Assembly (NCBI RefSeq): GCF_000381345.1
Contig: NZ_KB906415.1
Span: 15,052 to 79,051, forward strand
Direction: 5' to 3'
Origin: Deinococcus apachensis DSM 19763
Lineage (GTDB): Bacteria; Deinococcota; Deinococci; Deinococcales; Deinococcaceae
Length of the DNA stretch: 64,000 nt
Under the pieces are notes generated by a model, which saw only the letters and a list, made by a program, of their open reading frames with translations, searched no databases and was not told where the DNA came from. Both the position numbers and the translations under genes were made by a program. Positions 1 through 12,836 of the stretch are shown piece after piece. Position 1 is the stretch's first letter. Every line of letters begins with the position of its first letter.

Positions 1-1061
<1,061 letters not shown>

Positions 1062-1428
1062 TTTATCGATAGAGGGTCACTTCCTTCGAGGGGTTGTGAG
1101 AGGGGAGAAACATAGTCCAGGCCACCCGGAGAGGCTCCGCGCGGCAGTGGGGGAACGCCTTTGCATTGCCCCCAGCCTAAGTCGGAGCCGCGCAGAAGAG
1201 GTGTGCCTTTACTTAAGAAACTTGATCACAGTACGCTCGGTTTACCACAAAGGCGGCGCTGGGGCATCGGCCGGGTGGCGTAGCGGGGTAGGCAGGAGTG
1301 CTGTTGGAAGGGGTGGGGGTGGCGGCGAGCTGCGTTCGGCAGGGGCCTCCCTGGTTCTCCGTACACTGCTCCCATATGGGCTCCCGATGGCTGGCTCCAG
1401 CCTAAGAGGACTCTGACCCTCTGAGCGT
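1062..1428. other. Intergenic region, 367 bp
   Basis: No convincing gene. It separates hflX (minus) from the damaged membrane gene (plus) and so should hold both promoters. A TACACT -10-like element lies about 60 bp before the ATG at 1429. An A/T-richer patch at about 1208-1250 may serve hflX. Short ORFs crossing it lack coding character. Confidence 0.4.
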
Positions 1429-1838
1429 ATGATTCTCTCGGCCCTGCTCTTGCTTCTCGCGGCCGTGTGGCTCGCCCGGAGGGGGTTGCAAGCCGCGCCA
1501 GGCTCTCCTCGGCGCGTCCGCGCTGCAAGGTGGGCGGCGGGTCTGAGCATCGCGGGAGCAGCGCTCTTATTGCCTTCGTACGTGCTTGCCTTCGCGGTCG
1601 GCCTGGGAAACCTGCCTGACGGAGCGCTGGACTGGCCCAGCTTGCTCATCCCTGTGCCTCATAGCCTTCGGAGTGGTGGCCCTGGTCCTGGCCCGATCCG
1701 GATGGCAGCGCGGCCTGATCGTCGTCCTGGCCCCGCTGGCCGCGCTGCTCGTGGTGGCGGTGTGGGGGAGGCAATTGGGCCTGCAGGTGACTCCAAAAGG
1801 ACTCCACCCCCGCCCATTTGGGTCAGGGGTGAAGCAGC
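1429..1838 (+). pseudogene. Small membrane protein, frame interrupted once
   Basis: The first frame (from ATG 1429) encodes two hydrophobic segments (about residues 1-18 and 37-60). Around 1650-1657 this frame turns into low-complexity Gly/Pro/Arg sequence. The next frame then reads as a good membrane segment (LIAFGVVALVLARSGW, then GLIVVLAPLAALLVVAVWG) with the G/C-rich third positions typical of real genes here. One extra base in the CCC run near 1650 would join the two halves into one protein with three or four membrane helices. The second frame has no stop before it runs antisense through the tRNA-Ser gene (stop at 2026), so the natural 3' end may also be lost. I do not recognise the family. 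It may be a real pseudogene or a base-call error. Confidence 0.45.
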
Positions 1839-1930
<92 letters not shown>

Positions 1931-2022
1931 GTGTGGTTGCTTCCGGCGTGGCCGGTGGGCGCCCAGAAATATAGCACAGGGGCAGAGGCTTGGGGAGGGG
2001 GGAAGGCGCTAGAGTTGGGCGC

Positions 2023-3606
<1,584 letters not shown>

Positions 3607-3993
3607 GAGCTGTCGACCTGACGGCCGGGCGGATTGTATGAGCGTGGGCGGAATCAGGCGGTCATCCGACAACGGTTACTGTCGATCCAACTGCAGCATG
3701 TCGGCGGGGCTTATCGGGCTGAGAATGTCATCCTATTGCCGAATCAGCGACAGGTGAGCGGCCCTTGTCCTTGCTGGAACGTGAAAAAGCCCTTCTCTTC
3801 GGAAGGCTTTGGGTGCTGCTGACTCCTCACTGGAGATTGACAAAGTTGTACAGCACGTAGATTGTTGACACCAGCCCCCGATGGACATCGTGTTCATCGG
3901 GGGATTTTTATTCATGTCACCACCCCTCTGCCGCGGATATTTGTCACCGCCCCAGGCTGATGCCCGCGCTCCGAGCAGAGTGGATGGTGCTGG
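3607..3993. other. Intergenic region, 387 bp, with terminators
   Basis: No gene is supported. Besides the terminator at 3875-3909 it holds a hairpin at about 3783-3812 (AAGC-CTTC / GAAG-GCTT with one bulge) that is followed by T5 when read on the minus strand, so it could stop transcription coming from the right. Tiny ORFs here show no family features. Confidence 0.4.
3875..3909 (+). terminator. Rho-independent terminator
   Basis: A perfect 9-bp stem (CCCCCGATG at 3875-3883, CATCGGGGG at 3895-3903), an 11-nt loop, then ATTTTTATT. It is the strongest stop signal downstream of murJ on the plus strand. Confidence 0.75.
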
Positions 3994-4242
3994 TCACCTG
4001 CGCGGCCGCCGCCTTGCCCGGTCCGTCGGCTGGAGGATCGCCGCCTTTCCGACTTCCCGGGCGACCCGCCCCGCAGCCTCGCGGGCGGACGCGGGCCGCC
4101 GCAAGTTGTCCTGAAGCTGCTCCTCCTGAGTCTGGTTCCCCTCAGCCTCCTCACGGGTCGCCCCGGGGCGGCTCGGCTGGGCCACCAGGGCGTACAGCAG
4201 TTCGCGGACCACGATTCCGAGGTCCTTCAGAACCCGCCGCAT
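3994..4242 (-). CDS. Small hypothetical protein
   Basis: 82 codons with a plausible N-terminus (MRRVLKDLGIVVRELLYALV, an amphipathic or weakly hydrophobic helix) followed by a Gln/Glu-rich charged stretch and a basic tail rich in Arg. No recognised family. No clear Shine-Dalgarno site precedes the ATG at 4242. It is listed because its start is protein-like and no better gene occupies the interval; it could be a chance frame in this high-GC sequence. Confidence 0.35.
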   Translation of the reverse strand: MRRVLKDLGIVVRELLYALVAQPSRPGATREEAEGNQTQEEQLQDNLRRPASAREAAGRVAREVGKAAILQPTDRARRRPRR

Positions 4243-4545
4243 AGCGCGAGTGTGGGGTGCCCGGCAAGGAGCCGGATGAGCGGGTGTCGGGGCTCGCGCT
4301 CACAGACACACTTCAGCGGCAGTCATTGAAGATGCCCGGCCTCCGCAAGGGACCCGCGGCCGCTCTGCGCGGGGCAGGCGGGCGCCCGGCGAGGCGGTGG
4401 CGGTGAGGCACGAACTGAAGGAACCGTGAGTTCTCGAACAACGCTTGCTGTGCCGGAACGCGCCCTCTGGCGTGACATTCTGCAGCTGCGAATAGGCGGA
4501 CTCTCCGCTTTTCAGGGAGATCATCCCGCCACCGGAGGCAAGAAG
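4243..4545. other. Intergenic region, 303 bp
   Basis: Leader and promoter region of the next plus-strand gene. A GGAGG Shine-Dalgarno site lies 7 bases before the ATG at 4546. I see no convincing gene, tRNA or repeat. Frames that run through it are Arg/Gly-rich. Confidence 0.35.
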
Positions 4546-5055
4546 ATGACAGCGATTCAACGAACGGTCCAGGGTCTGAAGACGACCGCCCAGCGCCGTG
4601 ATGGCCGCGCCGTGCGCGAGCTGGCCAGGGCGGCTGCCGCGCTCGCCGAGCAGCAAAAGGAGATCGGGAAGCAGCGCGCGGCGCTGCTCGAGCTTCAGCG
4701 TGAGCTCGCTGAGCTGAAAACGGCGCGCTCGGGGCGCGGCTTTCCCTGGGGCCTGCTGCTGCTCGCTGGCGGCGCGTACACCCTGTACCGCACGAACCCC
4801 GCGGTACGCAACCAGGTTCAGGAGCTCGCCCAGAAGGTGGGGTCGTCCGATATCACCTCGCAGGTGAAGTCGGCGGTGCAGACCACGCTGGGCGGCGCCG
4901 GGAACGCGGACCAGGCCGCGCCCCAGCGCGTGGTTGACGGCGTTCCCGAGCGCCCCCTGGCGGTGATTGAGCAGGTGGCGCACGACCTGACCGCTGACGA
5001 CGTCGCCCATGCGCGCGAGGCGGGCCAGCGTGACGGCAGCGCTGAGCTGAGCTGA
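4546..5055 (+). CDS. Coiled-coil membrane protein, YtxH-like
   Basis: A 169-residue protein of unknown function. Residues ~5-65 form a charged coiled coil (repeats such as LAEQQKEIGKQRAALLELQ). A single hydrophobic segment (WGLLLLAGGAYTLY, ~66-80) follows, then a soluble tail with an amphipathic helix (VRNQVQELAQKV). The layout, one membrane helix flanked by coiled coil, resembles YtxH/DUF883-type stress proteins, but I cannot assign it firmly. The ATG at 4546 is chosen for its GGAGG site 7 bases upstream; the frame is open back to 4426 without coding character. A GC-rich hairpin at 5066-5097 follows the stop. Confidence 0.7.
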   Translation: MTAIQRTVQGLKTTAQRRDGRAVRELARAAAALAEQQKEIGKQRAALLELQRELAELKTARSGRGFPWGLLLLAGGAYTLYRTNPAVRNQVQELAQKVGSSDITSQVKSAVQTTLGGAGNADQAAPQRVVDGVPERPLAVIEQVAHDLTADDVAHAREAGQRDGSAELS

Positions 5056-5065
5056 GTCCCACCCA

Positions 5066-5097
5066 CCCCTGCCTCCCGGGCAACCGGGGGCAGGGGC
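5066..5097 (+). terminator. GC-rich hairpin after the YtxH-like gene
   Basis: CCCCTGCC-T-CCCGG, a GCAA loop, then CCGGG-GGCAGGGG: a 13-bp stem with one bulge. No real T run follows, so it may act as a 3' stabiliser or weak terminator. Confidence 0.5.
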
Positions 5098-5257
5098 AGC
5101 GTTTGCCGCGCGGCGCTGGCCAGAAAGCACAGGCACCTCCCGAAGAAGGCGCCCGTGAAGGGGGAGGGGCTCAGCTGGGCTGGCTGGGCCCTGCTCGCGC
5201 CGGGCCTCCTCGAGCGTCTGCCCGCCCTGAGCGCAGCCAGCCCGCGAAGTCCGTCTC

Positions 5258-5664
5258 GTGGTCGGGGTCCTCGCGCTTCCAGCGCGCCTGGTGCGCGTTG
5301 ACCGCGGCGTCGTGCCGCTCAGCCTGGTGCAGCTTCTGGGCCGTGTGTTCTTTACGCCGCTGGTTTGCGGGCGCCGTCTTGCGGACCTGACGGCCCTGCT
5401 CTTCCTGGTGCACGTTGCGGGGATCGCGGCGCTGGCGTGGGGCCCTCGGAGCTGGGCGCCCTGGTGTTCGTCCTGCTTTACGGTGCCAGCAATGGGGCGA
5501 TGACCATGGCGCGGGCGCTGCTGGTGGGCGAGGTATTCGGCGCGGAGCGCTACGGACAGGTGAACGGCTGGATTGCCATGTTGGTCGCGCTGGGGCTGGC
5601 GCTGATCGGCGCTGCAGGGTTGGTCCGGAGTGTTCCTGGAGCCCGGGTCGCCGATGGCCCCTGA
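5258..5664 (+). pseudogene. MFS transporter remnant (5' truncated, frameshifted)
   Basis: Two adjacent frames spell out the middle of a major facilitator transporter. The first frame gives the seventh-helix style motif (SLVQLLGRVFFTPLV) and a hydrophobic helix ending AALAWGP. From about 5445 the next frame continues with SELGALVFVLLYGASNGAMT and ARALLVGEVFGAERYGQVNG, a typical helix-loop of the family. One extra C in GGCCCTCGG would join them. The first six helices are absent upstream and the last helices downstream, so this is a decayed gene even if the frameshift is a base error. The N-terminal boundary is approximate. Confidence 0.7.
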
Positions 5665-5931
5665 GCCCGTGCGCGTCCCCAGGGGGTGGCGGCGGGAGCT
5701 TCAGAGAGAGGCGGGAAGGCCCTCCCGGAACTTTGGAGAACGCTGCCGAGAGCAGGGCAGTGTGCAAGAACGAAAGGCTCGCCCCGAAGCGGTCTTTTTC
5801 GGGCCCAACGTGGATATACATTGGCGTCCCCGAAACGGCCACACCCGGGGAGAAGATTGGCAATATACAGCGCACATTGCCAGACTTTCTTGAAGTGCTG
5901 TAAGACGATGATTTTCAGAGGCTATGAATCA

Positions 5932-6067
5932 AGATAGTTTGCCAGTTTCTGAAGCTGTTGCCTGAGCGCCAGACATTTCTCTCGTCTGGCATGCAAAAAG
6001 GAAAAGGAGCGCGGAAGGGCGCTCCTTTTCCTGCTGGCAATGAATGCTGGTTTTTGGCAAACTATCT
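5932..6067. repeat. 13-bp inverted repeat enclosing two hairpins
   Basis: AGATAGTTTGCCA (5932-5944) and TGGCAAACTATCT (6055-6067) are perfect inverted copies 110 bp apart. Between them lie a 7-bp hairpin (GCCAGAC at 5968, GTCTGGC at 5984) and the 14-bp terminator stem. The unit of 136 bp could fold as one branched structure or be a small insertion with terminal repeats; no target duplication is evident. Confidence 0.6.
5995..6032 (-). terminator. Terminator of pilC
   Basis: A perfect 14-bp stem (AGGAAAAGGAGCGC / GCGCTCCTTTTCCT) with a 6-nt loop. Read on the minus strand it ends in TTTTT, 50 bases after the pilC stop. Confidence 0.9.
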
Positions 6068-6083
6068 CGGATTCCTACAAAAC

Positions 6084-7304
<1,221 letters not shown>

Positions 7305-7311
7305 AGGGCGA

Positions 7312-7317
7312 GTTATA
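7312..7317 (-). promoter_or_regulatory. -10 element of pilC
   Basis: Minus-strand TATAAC ends 7 bases before the ATG at 7304, so transcription would begin at or next to the start codon. Confidence 0.6.
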
Positions 7318-7379
7318 GTCCGGTTCGTCTTGCGTTCTCCTTACATGGGCGGCGCGGGACCTGAACGGGTGAGGGGCGC

Positions 7380-8023
7380 ATGAAGGAACAGTCACACAGC
7401 GCGGGACAGGTGGGGGGCGCGGTCGCGCGGGCTGCGGCCCTGCTCGCATCGGGGGACGTGGTGGGCTACCCCACCGAGACGGTCTGGGGTCTGGCCGCTC
7501 GCCCCGACCAGCCGGGGGCGGTGGCCCAGCTGTATGCCCTGAAGGGCCGTGACGGTGGAAAGCCCGTGCAGATCTCCTGCGTGGACGCGGAGACGGCGCG
7601 AGTTCTGGCCCGAGGGGGAATGGCCTTCGAGGCCCTGGCCCCGCTGTGGCCCGGCCCGCTGACGCTGGTGCTGCCCGCGAATGAGGCCTGTCCGCCCGCC
7701 CTGGCCCCCGGGGGATGGGTCGGCCTGCGGGTGCCGGACCATCCGGTCGCGCTCGCGCTGCTGCGGGCCTGCGGCGGCACGCTGGCGACCACCAGCCTCA
7801 ACCCCAGTGGGCAACCCGCGGCCCGGACCCTCGCCGAGGCGCGGGCGTATGGTCTGGCCACGCTGCTCCTCCCCGACGGGGGCGTTCCGGCGCGGGGATT
7901 GGCGAGCACCGTCGTGCGGCTCGACCCGGATGGGGACCGGTTGGAGGTGCTGCGCGAGGGGGCGCTCCCCGAGGAAGTGCTGTGGGAGCGGCTGCGTACC
8001 CTGGGGGTTCTCGGAGGAGGAGC

Positions 8024-8027
<4 letters not shown>
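7380..8027 (+). CDS. tsaC: Threonylcarbamoyl-AMP synthase
   Basis: YrdC/Sua5-domain enzyme that makes threonylcarbamoyl-AMP from threonine, bicarbonate and ATP, the first step of the t6A37 modification of ANN-decoding tRNAs. The 215-residue protein is the short form without the Sua5 C-terminal domain. It shows the YPTETVWGLAA motif (~residues 28-38), LKGRDGGKPVQI (the KxR..KP substrate-binding stretch) and a TSLNPSGQPAART segment (~140-152). GAGGGG lies just before ATG 7380. Its stop overlaps the GTG of scpB (GTGA), which implies co-translation. Confidence 0.93.
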
Positions 8028-8554
<527 letters not shown>

Positions 8555-8643
8555 GGACCAGGCCTTGAGGCTTCGGTGGGGTGGCTTGCCCGCGGCGGGA
8601 GTCTGTGCCAGAAAGGAGAGGTAGCCTCCCCGGTGCCCCCACC

Positions 8644-9405
8644 ATGACCCAGAGCACGACCAGCCTCGACCCCTTCGACCCCCTGGAGCTGCTGCGCCTG
8701 CTCGCCGAGCGCGGCAGCACCGGCGTCTTCGCGGTGACCCACCCGGCCGGGCTGTTCCAGGCGTGGCTGGAGGGGGGCCGGGTCCAGCACCTGCACTTCG
8801 GGTCCGAGCGGGGGGCGGAGGCCCTGGCCCGGCTGCTGGGCGATCCGGTCGGCCAGTTCCACTTCGAGGCGGGCCTGCGCTGCCCCGACCCCATGCTCGA
8901 CACTTCCCTCGACGAACTCGTGCTGGAGGCGCTGGACGCCCTGCCGGAGGGCGGGCTCAAGTTCGGGGGTCCGGCGCAGTTCACCTCCCCGGAGCGGATA
9001 GGCCGCCTGAACTGGACACCCGCCGAGCGGGAGGTGCTGCGGCAGATCCGGGCCGGGCGACCCCTGTCGGAGCTCGCCGAGGACCCGCAGGCGCGGCGCC
9101 TGATCGTGAAGCTCTGCCGCATGCGGCTGCTCGCGCCGCGCGCCTCGCGGGTCGCGCGCCTGACCGTCGGGGTGTCGCGGCAGGGAGCGGGAGCGGCCCT
9201 GGTGGACCTCCAGATTCACGGCCGCTGGCAGTCGGGCGCGGCGCGGCCCCTGACCCAGGTCGCCGTGCGCCGCGAGGACGGCAGCGTGGTCACCCTCCCC
9301 GTGCGGGGCCAACCCGGTCTCGGCCCGCGCCTGCTGCTGCCGCCCGAGCTGCTGCTGCACACCGGGCTGCGCGGCGGGGAAAGCGTACTCGTGCGGCCGG
9401 GATAA
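8644..9405 (+). CDS. DUF4388 (PATAN-type) domain protein
   Basis: A 253-residue cytosolic protein. The first ~110 residues match the DUF4388 pattern: a helix ([20 protein letters not shown]), a beta strand with a Gly-rich turn ([13 protein letters not shown]) and helices carrying [11 protein letters not shown] short winged-helix-like middle (~120-165) leads to a beta-rich C-terminus resembling a small barrel (~170-253). In other bacteria such proteins occur in gliding, signalling and gene regulation; no specific role is visible here. ATG 8644 is preferred over the earlier in-frame ATG 8581, which lies inside GC-rich sequence. It is followed closely by gatA. Confidence 0.75.
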   Translation: MTQSTTSLDPFDPLELLRLLAERGSTGVFAVTHPAGLFQAWLEGGRVQHLHFGSERGAEALARLLGDPVGQFHFEAGLRCPDPMLDTSLDELVLEALDALPEGGLKFGGPAQFTSPERIGRLNWTPAEREVLRQIRAGRPLSELAEDPQARRLIVKLCRMRLLAPRASRVARLTVGVSRQGAGAALVDLQIHGRWQSGAARPLTQVAVRREDGSVVTLPVRGQPGLGPRLLLPPELLLHTGLRGGESVLVRPG

Positions 9406-9426
9406 AGGGGACGGGGGTCTCTTCGC

Positions 9427-9432
9427 TACACT
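9427..9432 (+). promoter_or_regulatory. -10 element of gatA
   Basis: TACACT with a 7-base gap to ATG 9440; a leaderless arrangement that supports this start. Confidence 0.65.
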
Positions 9433-9439
9433 GTCCGCC

Positions 9440-10900
9440 ATGCCGGACGCCCCTTCCGCCGCCACCGACCTCGCCCGCGCCGTCCTGGCCGGGGAAACAA
9501 CGCCGCAGGCGCTGCTGGACGCCGCCCGCGCCCGTGTGGAGGCGGCCCGCGACCTCAACATTCTGGTCAGCCTGAATGACCGGGCGGACGAGCAGGCGGG
9601 GCGGGTGCAGGCCCGGCTGGACACGGGGGAGACGTTGCCGCTGGCGGGGATTCCCGTCATCGTGAAGGACAACATCAACGTGACGGGCACCCGCACGACC
9701 TGCGGCAGCCGCATCCTGGCGAACTACGTCTCGCCCTACGACGCGACGGTGGTGGAGCGCCTGGCGGGTGCCGGGGCCGTGATCGTCGGCAAGGCGAACA
9801 TGGACGAGTTCGCTATGGGGTCGAGCACCGAGACCAGCGCCTTCGGCCCCACCCTGAATCCCTGGGACCCGGGGCGGGTGCCGGGGGGAACCAGCGGCGG
9901 GAGTGCCGCCGCTGTCGCGGCGAACCTGACCCCGGTGGCCCTGGGCAGCGACACCGGCGGCAGTATCCGTCAGCCCGCCGCCTTCACGGGCGTTTATGGT
10001 CTGAAACCCACGTACGGGCGTGTCAGCCGCTACGGCCTCGTCGCCCATGCCAGCAGCCTCGACCAGATCGGCCCCTTCGCCCGCTCGGCGGCCGACCTCG
10101 CGCTGCTCATGAACGTGATCGCCGGGCACGACCCGCGCGACGCGACCAGCCTGGAAGCCCCCCCGGCCTTCCGCCCGGGCAGCCCGGACGACCTGCGGGG
10201 CCTGCGGATCGGCGTGATCCGCGAGAGCCTGCGCGGCAACACACCCGGGGTGGAGGCCGTGCTGAACGCGACCCTGGACGCCCTGCGCGGCGCCGGGGCG
10301 ACCGTCACCGAGGCCAGCGTTCCCTCCGTCGAACACGCCATCGCCGCCTACTACCTGATCTCCATGCCCGAGGCGAGTTCCAACCTCGCCCGGTACGACG
10401 GCATGGTGTACGGCGAGCGTGTGCCCGCCCCCGACGTGGCGCACAGCATGACCCGGACCCGCGAGGAGGGTTTCGGCCCCGAGGTCAAGCGCCGTATCCT
10501 GCTGGGCACCTACGCCCTGTCGAGCGGCTACTACGACGCCTACTACTCCAAGGCGATGCGGGTGCGGCGCCTGATCGCGCAGGACTTCGCCCGGGCACTG
10601 GAGGGGGTGGATATGCTCGTCACCCCGACCAGCCCCTTCCCCGCCTTCCGCCGCGGCGAGAAGACGAGCGATCCCCTCGCCATGTACGCCGCCGACGTGG
10701 ACACGGTGGCAATCAACCTCGCGGGCCTCCCGGCGCTCAGCGTGCCCGCCGGGTTCGAGACGGTGGGGGGCGTGAGGCTGCCCGTCGGGATTCAGTTCAT
10801 CGCGCCCGCCCTTCAGGACGAACGCCTGGTGACGCTGGCAGGCGGGCTGGAGGGGATCGGGGCCGTGCGGGCGGAGCTGGCGCCTGGATACGGCGGCTGA
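9440..10900 (+). CDS. gatA: Asp/Glu-tRNA amidotransferase subunit A
   Basis: GatA is the glutaminase subunit of GatCAB, which converts Glu-tRNA(Gln) and/or Asp-tRNA(Asn) to the amidated forms. The 486 residues cover the full amidase-signature enzyme. The catalytic Lys lies in [14 protein letters not shown] (~residue 76). The Ser-cisSer pair lies in [12 protein letters not shown] (~153-164) and [14 protein letters not shown] (~174-187). GatB and GatC are not in the window, which is common in this group where the genes are scattered. A related amidase is possible in principle, but the [18 protein letters not shown] stretch is typical of GatA. Confidence 0.95.
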   Translation: MPDAPSAATDLARAVLAGETTPQALLDAARARVEAARDLNILVSLNDRADEQAGRVQARLDTGETLPLAGIPVIVKDNINVTGTRTTCGSRILANYVSPYDATVVERLAGAGAVIVGKANMDEFAMGSSTETSAFGPTLNPWDPGRVPGGTSGGSAAAVAANLTPVALGSDTGGSIRQPAAFTGVYGLKPTYGRVSRYGLVAHASSLDQIGPFARSAADLALLMNVIAGHDPRDATSLEAPPAFRPGSPDDLRGLRIGVIRESLRGNTPGVEAVLNATLDALRGAGATVTEASVPSVEHAIAAYYLISMPEASSNLARYDGMVYGERVPAPDVAHSMTRTREEGFGPEVKRRILLGTYALSSGYYDAYYSKAMRVRRLIAQDFARALEGVDMLVTPTSPFPAFRRGEKTSDPLAMYAADVDTVAINLAGLPALSVPAGFETVGGVRLPVGIQFIAPALQDERLVTLAGGLEGIGAVRAELAPGYGG

Positions 10901-10924
10901 GGCTCCCACTCTGCCCGGGGGTGA

Positions 10925-11797
10925 TCAGGCCAGGGCGCGGCGCAGGAAGTCCCGGACCACTCTCAGAAAGGCCTCCGGTTCCTCGACGAATGGCATATGA
11001 CCGCTGCGCTCGAAGATCTGGCCCTCCCCGCGCTGGACGCGGGCCGCGATGAGTTCGCCCGCTTCCGGCGGGCAGGTGCGGTCGTGCCGTCCGGCGAGGG
11101 CGAGCAGCCGCCCGGTCACCCGGTCCAGGCGGTCCTCGACCTCGATCCCGCCGTATCCGGCCACGCTGAACTGCCGCAGGACGTCGGGCGCGTAGCGGGG
11201 GGCGGCGGCCTCGACCCTCGCCTCGTACTCGGGGATGCGGGGGTCACGGGGATCGGCGAAGTGCCACGGCATCTGCTCGTGCATCAACCGGGCGAAGTCC
11301 GCCTCGGTCTCCACGTCCGCCTCGCTCGCCCAGGAGGCCTGCACCTGCTCGCGCAACTCGGGGGGCTCGAACGCCGCGAGGCGCCCCGGCAGCCCGTCCA
11401 GCCAGCGGGCGGAACCCAGGCCGCAGCAGACGACCGTGGCGGCGGCCTCGCCAGGCTGCTCGACCGCATGTTGCAGCGCCACAAAGGCTCCGAAGGAGTG
11501 CCCGAAGACGGCGTAGCGCCGGGCTCCGAGGGCGCGGGCGGCGGCGCTCACGTCGGCGGCCATCTGGGGGAGCGTCCACGTCGCCGGAGGCACGTCGCGG
11601 TCGCTGCGCCCCTGCGCCCGGCCGTCGAGCAGCACCAGCCGCACGGTGTCCGTCAGCGGGTCGAGGTAATCCGCGAACTCGGTGTGGTCCAGCCCCGGGC
11701 CCCCGTGCAGGACGATCAGCGGGGGCAGATCTTCCGAGCCACGCAGGACGGCGTGCAGCCAGGTATCCCCCACGTCAAGCCGACGGATTTCATCCAT
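10925..11797 (-). CDS. Alpha/beta hydrolase, prolyl iminopeptidase-like
   Basis: A 290-residue alpha/beta-hydrolase. The oxyanion motif is HGGPG (~residues 31-35), the strand VRLVLLDGRAQGRS follows, and the nucleophile elbow is GHSFG (~97-101). The late histidine of the triad is in RSGHMPFVEEPEAF. The HGGPG start resembles proline iminopeptidases and their relatives, but substrate cannot be told. ATG 11797 is chosen because a minus-strand TACACT sits 6 bases before it (11804-11809); the frame upstream is Gly/Arg-rich filler. It lies 28 bp downstream of the truB stop on the same strand, with its own promoter inside that gap region. Confidence 0.88.
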   Translation of the reverse strand: MDEIRRLDVGDTWLHAVLRGSEDLPPLIVLHGGPGLDHTEFADYLDPLTDTVRLVLLDGRAQGRSDRDVPPATWTLPQMAADVSAAARALGARRYAVFGHSFGAFVALQHAVEQPGEAAATVVCCGLGSARWLDGLPGRLAAFEPPELREQVQASWASEADVETEADFARLMHEQMPWHFADPRDPRIPEYEARVEAAAPRYAPDVLRQFSVAGYGGIEVEDRLDRVTGRLLALAGRHDRTCPPEAGELIAARVQRGEGQIFERSGHMPFVEEPEAFLRVVRDFLRRALA

Positions 11798-11825
11798 CCC
11801 GCCAGTGTAGGGGCCTTCGGAACCG

Positions 11826-12758
11826 TCACGCCCACGCCCGCACCACCCGCAGGGCCTCCCCGTCCCCATCCACCAAGGCGACGAGTTCCCCGCCCAGGGT
11901 GACGACGTGCCGTCCCACCGCCCCGGACCTCGGCCGCTTGCCCTGCCGCAACTCCCGCGCCAGCCGCTCGTCCGCCTCGATGCGCGGGAAATGGAGGGCG
12001 GCGAGGTCGGGAATGCCGGACGCCTCCGCCAGTTGCTCCATGCTCACGGCCTCGGCGAGGTCGTAGCGGCCCACCCGGGTGCGGACCAGTCCCGCGAGGT
12101 GAGCAGGGCCGCCCAGTGCCACCCCCACGTCCCGTGCGAGCGAGCGCAGGTACGTGCCGCTCCCCACGCTCGCCCGCACGAGCAGGGTGGGAAAGTCGCC
12201 CAGCGGCCCGGGGAGGGTGAAAGTCCGGCCGATTGGGTCCGGCCGCCAGCCCCCAGCACCGGGCGAGAAGGTCCGGGGAGCCTCCCGCACGCTGCCGTAC
12301 ACGCCCAGCAACTCCAGCGAGTGGATCACGACGTCCCGGGCGGGCAGGTCCAGTTCGCCCCCGGCCCGGGCGACGGCGTAGGCCCGCCTCCCACCGATCT
12401 GCACGGCGCTGTACTGCGGGGGAACCTGAAGCTGCGGTCCCAGAAATCCGGCCAGCACCGCCCTCACCTCTTCCTCTCGTGGCGGGGAGACGGGCACGAC
12501 CTCCGCCAGGGGCCCCTCGGCGTCCAGGGTCGGCGTCCCCGCACCCAGGCTGATCCAGGCGAGGTAATCCTTGGCGTCGGCCTCCATGAACTGCACGAGC
12601 TTGGTGGAGTCGTCCACACACAGCACGAGCGCGCCGGTCGCCAGCGGGTCGAGCGTGCCCGTGTGGCCCACCCGTTTCGTGCCGCGGGCACGCCGGGCCC
12701 GGTTCACCACGTCGTGAGAGGTCAGACCCAGCGGTTTGTCCACGGCGATCACCGGCAT
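11826..12758 (-). CDS. truB: tRNA pseudouridine55 synthase TruB
   Basis: TruB makes the universal pseudouridine 55 in the T loop of tRNAs. The 310-residue protein begins with the family motif DKPLGLTSHDVV (~residues 6-17) and then RVGHTGTLDPLATGALVLC (~30-48), where the Asp in TLDP is the catalytic residue. Further motifs are DYLAWISLG and SVGSGTYLRSLARDVG (~193-208). A short C-terminal segment may correspond to a reduced PUA domain. The ATG at 12758 follows a minus-strand TGCTACCCT element (8-base gap), so upstream in-frame sequence is excluded. It is divergent from the MFS gene at 12837. Confidence 0.95.
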   Translation of the reverse strand: MPVIAVDKPLGLTSHDVVNRARRARGTKRVGHTGTLDPLATGALVLCVDDSTKLVQFMEADAKDYLAWISLGAGTPTLDAEGPLAEVVPVSPPREEEVRAVLAGFLGPQLQVPPQYSAVQIGGRRAYAVARAGGELDLPARDVVIHSLELLGVYGSVREAPRTFSPGAGGWRPDPIGRTFTLPGPLGDFPTLLVRASVGSGTYLRSLARDVGVALGGPAHLAGLVRTRVGRYDLAEAVSMEQLAEASGIPDLAALHFPRIEADERLARELRQGKRPRSGAVGRHVVTLGGELVALVDGDGEALRVVRAWA

Positions 12759-12836
12759 AGGAGGGCAGGGTAGCAGGGGGCGGGGGAGTGTGCCGTCCCC
12801 CGTTTCGCGCCGGGAGGCAGCGGGCATACTCCCCGC

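Larger units (their letters stand above)
5665..6083. other. Intergenic region, 419 bp, rich in inverted repeats
   Basis: It lies between the MFS remnant and the 3' end of pilC and holds no supported gene. It contains a 7-bp inverted repeat (TGGCAAT at 5856, ATTGCCA at 5875), a 13-bp inverted repeat at 5932-6067 and the pilC terminator. The sequence from about 5800 on is AT-richer than its surroundings. Confidence 0.5.

Noticed and set aside
5171..5875. A 234-codon minus-strand frame over the MFS remnant
   Set aside because: It covers two plus-strand frames with clear transporter motifs. Its own sequence is Arg/Pro/His-rich and has no start signal, though a short piece (NAHQARWKREDPDHETDF) looks protein-like.
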